From Sphingobacterium faecale (GTDB taxonomy: Bacteria; Bacteroidota; Bacteroidia; Sphingobacteriales; Sphingobacteriaceae), in assembly GCF_016746095.1 (NCBI RefSeq), contig NZ_JAERTY010000002.1, positions 186,001-250,000 of the forward strand: 64,000 bases of DNA, written 5' to 3'. Shown here in pieces: positions 14,687-23,972 of this stretch. Under the pieces are notes generated by a model. That model had not been told where the DNA came from, ran no database searches, and saw only the letters and a program-made list of their open reading frames with translations. Numbering within the stretch: position 1 is the stretch's first letter; each line of letters starts with the position of its first letter. The translations under genes and the position numbers were made by a program.

Positions 14687-16057
14687 TTACTTACTTAATT
14701 CAGCGTAATATTTGTGAAACAAAGGAATTGTTTCGATACCTTTTAAGTAGTTTTCGATACCGTATTTCTCGTTTGGAGAGTGTAAGTTGTCACTGTCTAA
14801 TCCGAATCCTAACAATACTGTCTTGATACCTAATTCTTTTTCGAAAAGAGCAACGATTGGAATAGAACCACCGCCGCGTGTAGGAATAGGTTTTTTGTTG
14901 AATGTTACTTCCAACGCTTTTTCAGCAGCTTTATAAGCGATACTATCTGTTGGAGTTACTACAGGTTCGCCACCGTGGTGTGGTTTTACCTCAACTTTTA
15001 CAGATTTTGGAGCGATAGCTTCAAAGTGGTCTTTGAAAAGCTTAGTAACTCTATCTGAGTTTTGATTAGGAACCAAACGCATAGAGATTTTAGCATAAGC
15101 TTTAGAAGGTAATACTGTTTTTGCACCTTCGCCAATGTAACCACCCCAGATACCGTTTACTTCAAGTGTAGGACGGATACCAGTATGCTCGATCGCCGTA
15201 TAGCCATTCTCTCCCCACAATTCGCTCACACCTAGATCTGTTTTATATTCTTCAACGTCAAATGGGGCTTCGTTCAATGCTTTACGTTCTTCTGCTGTCA
15301 ATTCTAAGACATCATCGTAAAAACCAGGAATAGTGATATGGTTGTTCTCATCGTGTAGAGAAGCAATCATTTTGGATAAAATAGTAGCTGGGTTAGCTAC
15401 TGCTCCACCGTATACTCCTGAGTGTAAGTCACGGTTTGGTCCAGTTACTTCGACCTCAACGTAAGAAAGACCACGTAAGCCTGTCTCTATCGATGGGTTT
15501 TCTAGGCTAATCATAGAGGTGTCGGATATAACAATAACGTCTGCTTTTAAACGTTCTTTGTTAGCTGCAACGAAGATACCTAGGTTCTCAGAACCTACTT
15601 CTTCTTCACCTTCAATCATAAACTTGATGTTACAAGCTAATTGATTGTTTTCCATCATGTATTCAAATGCCTTTACGTGCATGTAGAACTGACCTTTGTC
15701 ATCTGCAGCACCACGGGCATAGATTTTTCCATCACGGACTGTAGGTTCGAATGGAGGAGTATCCCAAAGCTCTAAAGGATCAGCAGGTTGTACGTCATAG
15801 TGACCATATACTAATACGGTCGGTAATGAAGGATCGAATATTTTCTCTCCATATACAATCGGATACCCAGCTGTAGGGCATATTTCTACCTTATCAGCGC
15901 CTGCATCCTGAAGTTTTTTTGCTACGAATTCAGCCGTATTTAATACGCCTTCTTTGTACTGAGGATCAGCACTGACGGAAGGAAAGCGCAATAATTCAAA
16001 TAGTTCGTTTAAGAAGCGTTCTTTATTAGCTTCTACATAATCTTTGATGTTTTGCAT
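14687..16057 (-). CDS. M20-family metallodipeptidase
   Basis: 456-residue cytoplasmic dinuclear-zinc peptidase of the carnosinase/ArgE/DapE clan. Metal and catalytic segments are visible in order: YGHYDVQP (first His and catalytic Asp), ARGAADDKGQ (bridging Asp), MIEGEEEVGS (catalytic Glu pair), ISDTS, and the C-terminal GLDSDNLHSPNEKYG His. The dimerisation (lid) domain lies in the middle. It probably hydrolyses dipeptides; exact specificity is unknown. No signal peptide. Confidence 0.9.
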   Translation of the reverse strand: MQNIKDYVEANKERFLNELFELLRFPSVSADPQYKEGVLNTAEFVAKKLQDAGADKVEICPTAGYPIVYGEKIFDPSLPTVLVYGHYDVQPADPLELWDTPPFEPTVRDGKIYARGAADDKGQFYMHVKAFEYMMENNQLACNIKFMIEGEEEVGSENLGIFVAANKERLKADVIVISDTSMISLENPSIETGLRGLSYVEVEVTGPNRDLHSGVYGGAVANPATILSKMIASLHDENNHITIPGFYDDVLELTAEERKALNEAPFDVEEYKTDLGVSELWGENGYTAIEHTGIRPTLEVNGIWGGYIGEGAKTVLPSKAYAKISMRLVPNQNSDRVTKLFKDHFEAIAPKSVKVEVKPHHGGEPVVTPTDSIAYKAAEKALEVTFNKKPIPTRGGGSIPIVALFEKELGIKTVLLGFGLDSDNLHSPNEKYGIENYLKGIETIPLFHKYYAELSK

Positions 16058-16242
16058 GTCAAAAAATGATTTACTACAAAGGTAAGTATTTTGAAACGGT
16101 ATTCCTGCTTTTTTGGAAGGCTCTTTAAACGGTAATAAAAAGGTGACTTTTCTGTCTTTTTAGTGAAGAAAGTGTAACATTTACCATTTTTGTACAACTA
16201 ATACTGAAAAATAGTTGATACTTAGTTTTATTAGATCCTTTT

Positions 16243-18948
16243 ATGAGAGGTATACTTCTTTGTTTTATGTTCATGTCCGGGTTGTATTTTAAAGGATATT
16301 CCCAAAATGTAGTTACAGGTAAGGTCGTCGATGCGACAGATAAGAAAAGCCTGCAGAATGCAACTATTATGTTGCTGAAAACGCAAGATTCCACATTGGT
16401 CGACTATGGACGGGCGGATGTTGGGGGTAAGTTTCAGTTGAAAAGACCCGAAAGTGGTTCGTACCTGGTTATTGTTTCCTATCCAAAGTATGCTGATTTC
16501 TATGAGACGGTAACGGGTGGAACGACTAGTTCGAACCTTGGTGAGTTGGGGTTGACAAGTGTTGCTCACCTGATTGAAGAGGTTGTAGTAAAGCGAAGAA
16601 CCGCTATAACGATCAAAGGGGATACGACAGAATACGATGCATCCCAATTTAAGATGGAGGCAAATGCGAAAGTAGAAGACCTTTTTAAGGCACTGCCTGG
16701 TATTACAGTTGACGCTTCGGGCAAGATTACAGCGCAAGGTAAGACAGTCAAAAAGGTTCTAGTGGATGGAGAGGAGTTTTTTGGTAATGATCCGACACTG
16801 GTGACCCGCAATCTCCGTTCGGATATGGTGGACAAAGTGCAGGTCTACGAGAAAAAATCTGACCGGACAGAGCGCACAGGTGTAGATGACGGGGTGCGTG
16901 AGCAGACTATCAATGTAAAACTGAAAGATGGTGCTAAGAATGGCTTCTTTGGAAAGACTTTAGCTGGTGGAGGTACGGATAAGTACTATATGGGGCAGCT
17001 GATGTTCAATAAATTCAAAGGCCCTCAAAAAATATCGGTGTATGGTTTGCTGGGAAATAATGGGACTACCACGATGAATTGGGAAGATGCACAGAAGTTC
17101 GGGGTAGAGGTCGACGCTTCTTTTGAAGGCGGAGTTATGAAAGTGAATGATCCATTTTCTGGAGAAGGAGTGACCGGGATACCACGTGTGATAAATACAG
17201 GAGCGAACTTTACGGATAGATGGAAGGGCGATAGATACCGTCTGAATCTAAACTATAAGTATGGAAAGATTGCCGCGGATGGAGAGGAAAATACGATAAT
17301 GTCCGGTATTATCAATAGTGAGACTACGAAGAAAGTTGATACGGATAATGATCAACATCGTGTCAACTTACGGTTGGAAACAAAGATCGATTCACTGAAC
17401 GAGATTTTAATCACGGGATCGGCTAGCCGGAAGAAGTTGTGGAGTAATACAATCACGAATTCTAAAAACTATGCGGACACTGTTACGAACAACTACAGTG
17501 AAGAAGATATAGACAATAAAGTCAACAGTTATGACTTCGATGTATTATATACGAAGAAGTTCTTGAAAAAAGGACGGGTGTTCTCTTTGAATGCAACAGG
17601 TAGTAAGAGTGAAACTGTTGGGACGGGGACTTTGTTTTCTGAATTGAGTAAGGATCCAGGAGGGCAACTGCCGACTACAGACCAATTCAAAAACACGAAA
17701 CAGGATTTCAATAAAGTAGAGGGGAGGGTTACCTATACAGAGCCTCTTACAGCAGAATTGAATTTATCGGTGGCTTATGGTATCGTCAGCGTGAAGAATG
17801 CTTCGCTATTGGAGTCTCTTAATAAGGGGACTAGTGGGAAATATGATGTGTTGGATCCGAAGTATAGTAGTAGTTATGACTTTAATAGGTTGAGTAATAA
17901 TTACGATGTCTCTGTGGCTTACCAGGGAGAGAAGTGGGAAGCCAACGTTACTAATACGTTTAATGATGACCGATTGAAACAAATCAATAATTATGACAAT
18001 AGGTCGCTGAATAGGAATTTCTTTACCTATAACCCTAGATTGACAACGACCTATAAGTTCTCTGTGGCTAAAGCGTTGCGATTGTCGTATTCAGGACAAA
18101 ACCAACTGCCATCTCTAAATCAGATACAGCCGATTATGAATAACTCGGATCAATTGAACATCTACAATGGTAACGAGGATTTGAATCCGGCTTTTACGAA
18201 TACATTTGAAGGATTTTATCATAGTTTTAATCTATTGTCAAACCAATTCAGGTATTTTGGTGGAACTGTTACATTGACTAAAGATCCAATCACACAGAAT
18301 ATCACGACCAATAATGGGGTCAATTATTACCGTTGGGATAATATGAATGGTAAGCAGGATTTTTCAGCGTCGATGTATGGTGGTTATCACTTTAGATTGA
18401 ACAAAGCACTGATGTTGGAGAATTCTGTTAGCTTGGTTTTGGGAGTCAATAGAAATAATAACTTCTTTAATAGTGAAGCGAATCTAGTGAAATCGCAGAA
18501 CTATACGCTGAGCTATGAGATAAAAAGGGAGACAAAGACAGGCTTGAATTTTACGACGAAAATAAGTCCTCAGTATAGGCAGATGACATCCAATTTGAGT
18601 CCTGAACGGGATAACAGTGGTTTTGTGTTTGGTGTATCCGGTGGTATTGAGTATTTCTTGTCAAGCTCATTCAAAATATACACTAATTATGACTATTCCT
18701 ACGAGGCACCTACGGATGCGTTTGACCAGAAGTTAGAAAGATTTTTGGTGCATCCAGGAGTCAGTAAGAAATTCTTTAAGAATGAATCGCTTATGTTGGA
18801 TTTTACAGTCAACGACGTATTCAATCAGAACTTAGGATATTCTAGAACCCAATCAAACTCTGTGTTCACACAAAGGCGATTTGATACGATAAGACGGTAC
18901 TACATGTTGAAGTTATCTTGGGATTTTAATAAAATGTTTGTGAAATAA
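16243..18948 (+). CDS. Outer-membrane beta-barrel (TonB-dependent-receptor-like) protein
   Basis: 901 residues: signal peptide (GILLCFMFMSGLYFKGYSQ), an N-terminal carboxypeptidase-regulatory-like beta sandwich (VVTGKVVDATDKKSLQNATI, about residues 22-105), a plug-like region (KVEDLFKALPGITVDASGKI and VLVDGEEFFGNDP, about 140-185), then a long aromatic-rich beta barrel to the C-terminus. This is the Bacteroidota outer-membrane barrel family related to TonB-dependent receptors but not linked to a SusD partner here. The stop overlaps the next gene by 1 bp (TAATG), so it is coupled to a GLPGLI protein. The transported ligand is unknown. Confidence 0.88.
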   Translation: MRGILLCFMFMSGLYFKGYSQNVVTGKVVDATDKKSLQNATIMLLKTQDSTLVDYGRADVGGKFQLKRPESGSYLVIVSYPKYADFYETVTGGTTSSNLGELGLTSVAHLIEEVVVKRRTAITIKGDTTEYDASQFKMEANAKVEDLFKALPGITVDASGKITAQGKTVKKVLVDGEEFFGNDPTLVTRNLRSDMVDKVQVYEKKSDRTERTGVDDGVREQTINVKLKDGAKNGFFGKTLAGGGTDKYYMGQLMFNKFKGPQKISVYGLLGNNGTTTMNWEDAQKFGVEVDASFEGGVMKVNDPFSGEGVTGIPRVINTGANFTDRWKGDRYRLNLNYKYGKIAADGEENTIMSGIINSETTKKVDTDNDQHRVNLRLETKIDSLNEILITGSASRKKLWSNTITNSKNYADTVTNNYSEEDIDNKVNSYDFDVLYTKKFLKKGRVFSLNATGSKSETVGTGTLFSELSKDPGGQLPTTDQFKNTKQDFNKVEGRVTYTEPLTAELNLSVAYGIVSVKNASLLESLNKGTSGKYDVLDPKYSSSYDFNRLSNNYDVSVAYQGEKWEANVTNTFNDDRLKQINNYDNRSLNRNFFTYNPRLTTTYKFSVAKALRLSYSGQNQLPSLNQIQPIMNNSDQLNIYNGNEDLNPAFTNTFEGFYHSFNLLSNQFRYFGGTVTLTKDPITQNITTNNGVNYYRWDNMNGKQDFSASMYGGYHFRLNKALMLENSVSLVLGVNRNNNFFNSEANLVKSQNYTLSYEIKRETKTGLNFTTKISPQYRQMTSNLSPERDNSGFVFGVSGGIEYFLSSSFKIYTNYDYSYEAPTDAFDQKLERFLVHPGVSKKFFKNESLMLDFTVNDVFNQNLGYSRTQSNSVFTQRRFDTIRRYYMLKLSWDFNKMFVK

Positions 18949-19742
18949 TGATGATTATGAAGAATATAATAATGCTGTTGGTCTTTTTTGTACTGGGGCG
19001 TACAGCGACAGCACAGTTTGCCATGTTTGGGAAATCAGGGGTGGTGACTTATGATAAAACCATGTACATTAAGAACATCATGCGTAAGCAGTACCTCGAT
19101 AAATCGGATGATCGTTCTAGAGCTCAGTTTGAGTCGATGATACCCAATGCTCCTGAGAATCTAGTTTTGAAAAAGACCTTGAAATTTAATGGGGATGAAA
19201 CTTTGTTCGAACCTATTAAACAGGATCTGGATGCGGAAATCAAGCAATTTATTATGATGTTGGCTTTAGACTTTGACGCGACTACGTTGTCTGATTTGAA
19301 GACAAAAGACTATAAACGATACAACGATATTATCGGACAAAAGATAATTATACAGGACACTGTCAAGACGATTGAATGGAAGGTAACCGATGAGTATAGA
19401 GAGATTGCAGGTTACAATTGTCGACGAGCCAATGGCATCACGCCAGACTCGACGTATGTAATTGGTTATTATAGTAACGAGCTTTTGACGGACGGGGGGC
19501 CGGAATCTATTAATGGTCTACCTGGGCTGATCTTGGGTCTGGTCGTACCTAGCCAACATGTTTCTTACTTTGCAACGAAAGTAGAGCTTATGGACAATGT
19601 AGTGTTAGATAAAAAGCTATTTAATAATGCGAAGACAAAACGGATGAATAGGACTGATATCGCCAAAATGATGACGGAAACTTTCGGTAGTTTTTTAAAT
19701 AAAGCGACGATAGATTATGTCATCAAGTTGGCACTGATGTAG
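18948..19742 (+). CDS. GLPGLI-family exported protein
   Basis: 264 residues with a signal peptide (KNIIMLLVFFVLGRTATAQ). The family signature is visible as ESINGLPGLILGL near residues 186-198, preceded by REIAGYNCRRANG. GLPGLI proteins are Bacteroidota-specific, periplasmic or outer-membrane associated, of unknown function, and often sit beside TonB-type barrels as here. The start codon overlaps the barrel gene stop; an alternative ATG lies 9 bp downstream. Confidence 0.88.
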   Translation: MMIMKNIIMLLVFFVLGRTATAQFAMFGKSGVVTYDKTMYIKNIMRKQYLDKSDDRSRAQFESMIPNAPENLVLKKTLKFNGDETLFEPIKQDLDAEIKQFIMMLALDFDATTLSDLKTKDYKRYNDIIGQKIIIQDTVKTIEWKVTDEYREIAGYNCRRANGITPDSTYVIGYYSNELLTDGGPESINGLPGLILGLVVPSQHVSYFATKVELMDNVVLDKKLFNNAKTKRMNRTDIAKMMTETFGSFLNKATIDYVIKLALM

Positions 19743-19765
19743 CTAGGGGACACGTTCTCAAAAAT

Positions 19766-19804
19766 AAAAAATCCCGTTCTGAGCAATTCAGAACGGGATT
19801 TTTT
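19766..19804. terminator. Bidirectional terminator between GLPGLI and Hc1-like genes
   Basis: AAAAAATCCCGTTCTGA / TCAGAACGGGATTTTTT with a 5-nt loop, with A-run and T-run on opposite sides, lying between convergent genes. It would end transcription in both directions. Confidence 0.85.
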
Positions 19805-19824
19805 ATTGTATAATCTAGTATAGA

Positions 19825-20007
19825 TTATTTTTTTCCGTCGTTTTTCTTTGCAGTAACTTCGTTACGGATGTCTTGAGCTAAAGTTTTGATATCTTGCAAT
19901 CCTTTACGTACGCGAGTACCTGCTGCAGAGTTACCATTGTTGAAGAATTTTTCAGCATCAGCTTCGATTGAAGCAACTAGTTCTTTTAATTTAGTGTAGT
20001 TTTCCAT
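19825..20007 (-). CDS. Histone H1-like protein (Hc1 family)
   Basis: 60-residue basic helical protein (MENYTKLKELVASIEADAEK at the N-terminus, AGTRVRKGLQDIKTLAQDIR centrally) with a lysine-rich tail. This is the short Bacteroidota form of the Hc1/histone-H1-like family, a DNA-binding nucleoid protein by similarity. It is monocistronic with a leader of about 70 nt and a candidate TACTTTTG -7 box at 20077-20084. Confidence 0.85.
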   Translation of the reverse strand: MENYTKLKELVASIEADAEKFFNNGNSAAGTRVRKGLQDIKTLAQDIRNEVTAKKNDGKK

Positions 20008-20127
20008 TTTAATTAATATAATTTAGTTTCTAAATATTTGCACTAAGATGTAATAAATATACAAAAACAACAAATACAAAAGTAATTAAATCCTATTTTT
20101 TTGTCGAAAAAAACAATTTGATAGCGA

Positions 20128-22275
20128 TTATTCTACAATTGTGAGTTCGTCTATGATATTTTTTGCACCGGCGAATTTATCAATGACAAACAAGACATAT
20201 CTGATATCGACAGAAATAGTCCGTTGCAGTTTAGGGTCAAAGATCACATCGCCGGCCATAGCTTCAATATTACCATCAAAAGCCAAGCCAATTAATTCGC
20301 CTTTAGCATTTAATACTGGAGAGCCTGAGTTTCCTCCTGTAATATCTTGATCGCTTAAGAAGTTGACGGGCATGTATCCCTCTTTGTCTGCATAACGACC
20401 ATAGTCTTTTTGTTTATACAATTCGATGAGTCTCTTTGGTAAATCAAATTCTTCATCGTTTGGTTTATACTTCGCGATAGTACCTTTTAACGTAGTGTAA
20501 TTATTCACTTTTGCATCGTTTCTAGGGTCTGCTGGTAATCCTCTTATGCTTCCATAAGTCAGGCGTAATGTGCTGTTTGCATCTGGATAATATTTGCCTT
20601 TTGGATTCATTTCTAAGAAACCTGCAATGTATTTACGGAATGCAGCTTGGAAATTGTCTTCTTGTTGACTTTGTTCCACTGTGCGCTCACGATACTTGGT
20701 CATCAATGCTTCCGAGATCTTAAATAAAGGATCTTCTTTTACTTGTGTCGCTACTGGATTTGCCAGATAAGCTTCTAGTTTTGATGCTGATCCAAAAATA
20801 CTGTTTTCAAACGCGGATTTAACAACGTCGTTAAAGTTTCCGTTATTCTGTTTGGCTAATTCAGCGATGTAAGGAGCAATCTGTCCGGCTTTTGCACTGT
20901 AAAGATTTAATTCGTCTGCCAATACATCTATCTCTAGTGGAATGTAGGCTTTTTCATAGTTCTCTTGAATGGCGGATTCAAATCTTACACGCATCTGCTG
21001 ACGTGCCGCTTCATTGGCTTCTGCATACTGTTGTAAGGCACCCCCTAGACTAAAAGGTAGAGCTGCAAAAGTAGAGGAGCGTAGCATGCCAATAAGGTAG
21101 TTGTCATGACGTGCCTTTGCATTGGTCGCAGTATAGTAATCGTTGATAGTTTTGATCACATCACCATACTTGTGTTTGTTCTCTTTTTTATTGGCCCATT
21201 TTTCGAAATTGTTTTCTAATTTACGCTTTGCATTGGCTGTTTGGTGCTGCGATAGAGCATCGATCATACCTTGACGGTTTTTCCAATAGTTGGCAACACC
21301 CGAATATTGTGACGCATAATTGATGTTGACAGCCTGATCTTTCTCCATGTATCTTTTCATGGCGTCCATACCTGTCTTAGATGCTTCTACCCAAGCAGGA
21401 TAAGCGTACTTAACATTTTGATCGATTCCTGCAGCCGGCATCCAGCGGTTGGTGCGTCCTGGGTAACCCAAAATCATGGAAAAGTCACCTTCTTTGATGC
21501 CTTTTATGCTGATAGGTAAGTAGTATTTAGGTTTTAACGGGACATTTGTTGTGGAGTATGGTGCAGGATTTCCATCTTTGTCTGCATACACTCTGAAAAT
21601 AGAAAAGTCACCCGTGTGACGTGGCCATTCCCAGTTGTCGGTATCTCCACCAAACTTGCCAATACTATTTGGCGGCGTTCCTACCAGACGTACGTCTTCA
21701 TAGTCTTGATATACGAAGTAGTAGTATTCATTACCGTTGTAAAATGATTTGACGGAAACAATGTACTTGCCATTTTCACTGTTTTCTTTCTCAATCTTAG
21801 CAATCTCCTGGTTAATGATTTTTTCTCTTTCTTTTTCAGGCATCTTATCGTTTACTAAACTGAGTATGCGTTTAGAAACGTCATCCATACGTACGAAAAA
21901 GCGCACTGAAAGAGATTTTGGTTTCAATTCTTCACTGTGATTTTTAGCCCAAAAACCATTGGTAAGGTAGTCGTGCTCTGGTGAAGACAGCTCTGCTATC
22001 GCACCATAGCCACAGTGGTGGTTGGTCATGACGAGCCCCGAACCAGATACGATCTCAGCAGTACAGCCTCCGGCAAACTGTACAATAGCATCTTTTAAAC
22101 TGGAGTTGTTGATGCTATAAATTTCTTCTGCGGTCAATTTAAGACCTTTTTTTTGCATATCGGCCTCATTTAGGCGCTTCAAATGCATGAGGAACCACAT
22201 TCCCTCATCTGCCATGGTTGTCAAACTGACGACACACAGCACCATTAACGATACTATTTTCTTCATTCTAATCAT
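20128..22275 (-). CDS. S46-family dipeptidyl-peptidase (DPP7/DPP11-like)
   Basis: 715-residue periplasmic serine exopeptidase that releases dipeptides from oligopeptides. A signal peptide (KKIVSLMVLCVVSLTTMA) precedes the mature N-terminus DEGMWFLMHL. The chymotrypsin-like catalytic triad is visible in MTNHHCGYGA (His), GGDTDNWEWPRH (Asp) and TGGNSGSPVLN (Ser). Length fits S46. P1 specificity (DPP7 hydrophobic or DPP11 acidic) depends on one residue near the C-terminus that I did not assign. A second ATG 9 bp downstream is an equally plausible start. Confidence 0.92.
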   Translation of the reverse strand: MIRMKKIVSLMVLCVVSLTTMADEGMWFLMHLKRLNEADMQKKGLKLTAEEIYSINNSSLKDAIVQFAGGCTAEIVSGSGLVMTNHHCGYGAIAELSSPEHDYLTNGFWAKNHSEELKPKSLSVRFFVRMDDVSKRILSLVNDKMPEKEREKIINQEIAKIEKENSENGKYIVSVKSFYNGNEYYYFVYQDYEDVRLVGTPPNSIGKFGGDTDNWEWPRHTGDFSIFRVYADKDGNPAPYSTTNVPLKPKYYLPISIKGIKEGDFSMILGYPGRTNRWMPAAGIDQNVKYAYPAWVEASKTGMDAMKRYMEKDQAVNINYASQYSGVANYWKNRQGMIDALSQHQTANAKRKLENNFEKWANKKENKHKYGDVIKTINDYYTATNAKARHDNYLIGMLRSSTFAALPFSLGGALQQYAEANEAARQQMRVRFESAIQENYEKAYIPLEIDVLADELNLYSAKAGQIAPYIAELAKQNNGNFNDVVKSAFENSIFGSASKLEAYLANPVATQVKEDPLFKISEALMTKYRERTVEQSQQEDNFQAAFRKYIAGFLEMNPKGKYYPDANSTLRLTYGSIRGLPADPRNDAKVNNYTTLKGTIAKYKPNDEEFDLPKRLIELYKQKDYGRYADKEGYMPVNFLSDQDITGGNSGSPVLNAKGELIGLAFDGNIEAMAGDVIFDPKLQRTISVDIRYVLFVIDKFAGAKNIIDELTIVE

Positions 22276-22297
22276 TTTTTCTACAACAAAATTGCTT

Positions 22298-22345
22298 TAA
22301 AATATGCATATCTGCAAATCTGTAAATCCGCGAATATGTAAATAT
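22298..22345. repeat. Second-type octamer array (GCAAATCT/GTAAATAT words)
   Basis: Six consecutive 8-bp words in phase between the divergent S46 peptidase and DEAD-box helicase genes, including GCATATCT followed by GCAAATCT, and ending GTAAATAT. The consensus is roughly G-Y-A-A-A-T-M-T and differs from the GTTAAC-type arrays elsewhere in the window. Confidence 0.7.
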
Positions 22346-22367
22346 TAATACTCCAATCTATTTTCCC

Positions 22368-22375
22368 TATCTTTG
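22368..22375 (+). promoter_or_regulatory. Exact TAnnTTTG -7 box 4 bp before the helicase ATG
   Basis: TATCTTTG matches the Bacteroidota -7 consensus exactly and is separated from ATG 22380 by four bases, which predicts a leaderless or nearly leaderless transcript. No TTG is present at the -33 position. Confidence 0.5.
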
Positions 22376-22379
22376 TAAG

Positions 22380-23729
22380 ATGCAGGCATCGTTCGAAGAT
22401 TTTAAACTTAATAAGCAGATATTAGACGCAATTGCGGAAGCAGGTTATAACAAGCCTACTGAGATTCAGCAGAAGGCAATCACACCTATTCTTGCAGGGC
22501 AAGATGTGATGGGGATTGCACAGACTGGAACCGGGAAAACAGCCGCCTTTGTACTTCCTATGCTGATGAAACTAAAATATGCGCAAGGGATGGATGCCCG
22601 GGCATTAATATTGAGCCCAACCCGAGAATTAGCAATACAGATTGAGGAGCATATACGTATTTTTTCCAGCTATTTGGACTTACGTACTGTTCTGCTGTAT
22701 GGAGGATTGGGACCCAAGACGCAAAAGGAACAATTAGAAAAAGGCTGTGATATCATCGTGGCGACTCCGGGGCGATTTTTAGATCTCTACCTAGAGGGAT
22801 ATATTAATACGAAATCTTTGAAGTTTCTCGTTATGGATGAGGCGGATAAGATGATGGATATGGGGTTCATTAGCAAGATTCACCGCATCTTGGAGGTTGT
22901 TCCAAGGAAACGTCAGAACTTACTTTTCTCGGCAACAATGAGCGAGTTGGTCCGTAAGATAGCAGGTGATTTTTTGGCATTCCCCACAGTAATCGAAGTT
23001 ACGGAGCAGGCAACACCGGCTAAGACGGTAACGCAGACGTTGTATCATGTTCCTAATCTCAAGACGAAGATTAACTTACTTCAACATCTGTTTATGGATG
23101 ATGAAGCTTTTCACCGTGTGATTGTATTTTGCAAGACCAAAGAGGTCGCTGATAATGTTTTTGGTTTTCTAGAACGAAAATATGGCGAAGATAATGTTCG
23201 CGTGATCCATGCGAATAAGGGGCAGAATACACGTATCAACTCTATTAATGCATTTAAGTCTGGTGATATCCGTTTTTTGGTGGCTACAGATGTTGCAGCG
23301 AGGGGCTTGGACGTTTCTAATGTGAGTCATGTTGTCAATTTTGATGTTCCTATAGTGATCGAAGATTATGTGCATCGTATAGGACGTACAGGGCGGGCTT
23401 TTAGTAAGGGGGACGCAATCACTTTTGCAAATCCTGCTGAGGAGTACTATCTGGCTAAAATTGAAAAGTTGATTCGCCAATCTATACCTGTGACCGAAGT
23501 TCCTGAAGGTGTATTTGTGGAAAAGACGCCTTATGATGAACGACAGGCTATTGCCCGTGAAATTGATAACCAAAAGAAGAAGGATAATCCTGATTTTAAA
23601 GGTGCTTTTCATGAGAAAAAGTTCGTTATTCAACAGAAAGCTGCAGCAAAGTCTGGATATAAGTCCAAAAAGACGTCTGGCAAGCCGACAGGGGCAAAGA
23701 AAAAAGGAAAGAAGTTTAAAAACAGCTAA
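22380..23729 (+). CDS. DEAD-box RNA helicase (RhlE-like)
   Basis: 449-residue ATP-dependent RNA helicase involved in RNA remodelling and decay. Motifs in order: Q motif (YNKPTEIQQKAI), motif I (AQTGTGKT), Ia (PTRELAIQ), II (VMDEADKM, a DEAD box), III (SAT), then IV-VI in the second RecA domain (ATDVAARGLD, HRIGRTGRA). The C-terminus is Lys/Gly/Ser-rich and basic, as in RhlE/cold-shock helicases that use such tails to hold RNA. It is followed 3 bp later by a small membrane protein gene. Confidence 0.93.
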   Translation: MQASFEDFKLNKQILDAIAEAGYNKPTEIQQKAITPILAGQDVMGIAQTGTGKTAAFVLPMLMKLKYAQGMDARALILSPTRELAIQIEEHIRIFSSYLDLRTVLLYGGLGPKTQKEQLEKGCDIIVATPGRFLDLYLEGYINTKSLKFLVMDEADKMMDMGFISKIHRILEVVPRKRQNLLFSATMSELVRKIAGDFLAFPTVIEVTEQATPAKTVTQTLYHVPNLKTKINLLQHLFMDDEAFHRVIVFCKTKEVADNVFGFLERKYGEDNVRVIHANKGQNTRINSINAFKSGDIRFLVATDVAARGLDVSNVSHVVNFDVPIVIEDYVHRIGRTGRAFSKGDAITFANPAEEYYLAKIEKLIRQSIPVTEVPEGVFVEKTPYDERQAIAREIDNQKKKDNPDFKGAFHEKKFVIQQKAAAKSGYKSKKTSGKPTGAKKKGKKFKNS

Positions 23730-23732
23730 TCT

Positions 23733-23972
23733 GTGAAACTGACACCATTAAATATTGCTTTGGCATGCGTCTTGGTATGGGTGATATCCGAGTGGGGAAG
23801 TGAGCAGGAGCAGATTATGTCTTGGGCATGGTTGCTTGCACTGACAATCTTCTTAGCTTTGATTGATCTTGGTTTTCGTTTATTTTTTAAAGACTTAAAA
23901 AGAATTTGGATCCTACAGATCGGTTTTATACTACTTGTAGGTATACTGATGGTTATATTGAAAATACAGTAA
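23733..23972 (+). CDS. Small inner-membrane protein of unknown function
   Basis: 79 residues with a GTG start 3 bp after the helicase stop and a stop that overlaps gldC by 1 bp. Hydrophobic segments are at about residues 6-20, 29-50 and 58-77, with a basic loop (FFKDLKRIW) between the second and third, so it is predicted to span the membrane two or three times. I recognise no family. Tight packing between the helicase and gldC argues that it is translated. Confidence 0.65.
   Translation: MKLTPLNIALACVLVWVISEWGSEQEQIMSWAWLLALTIFLALIDLGFRLFFKDLKRIWILQIGFILLVGILMVILKIQ

Noticed and set aside
23169..23633. 154-codon minus-strand frame inside the DEAD-box helicase gene
   Set aside because: It lies wholly opposite conserved helicase motifs and its translation resembles no protein; treated as a shadow frame.
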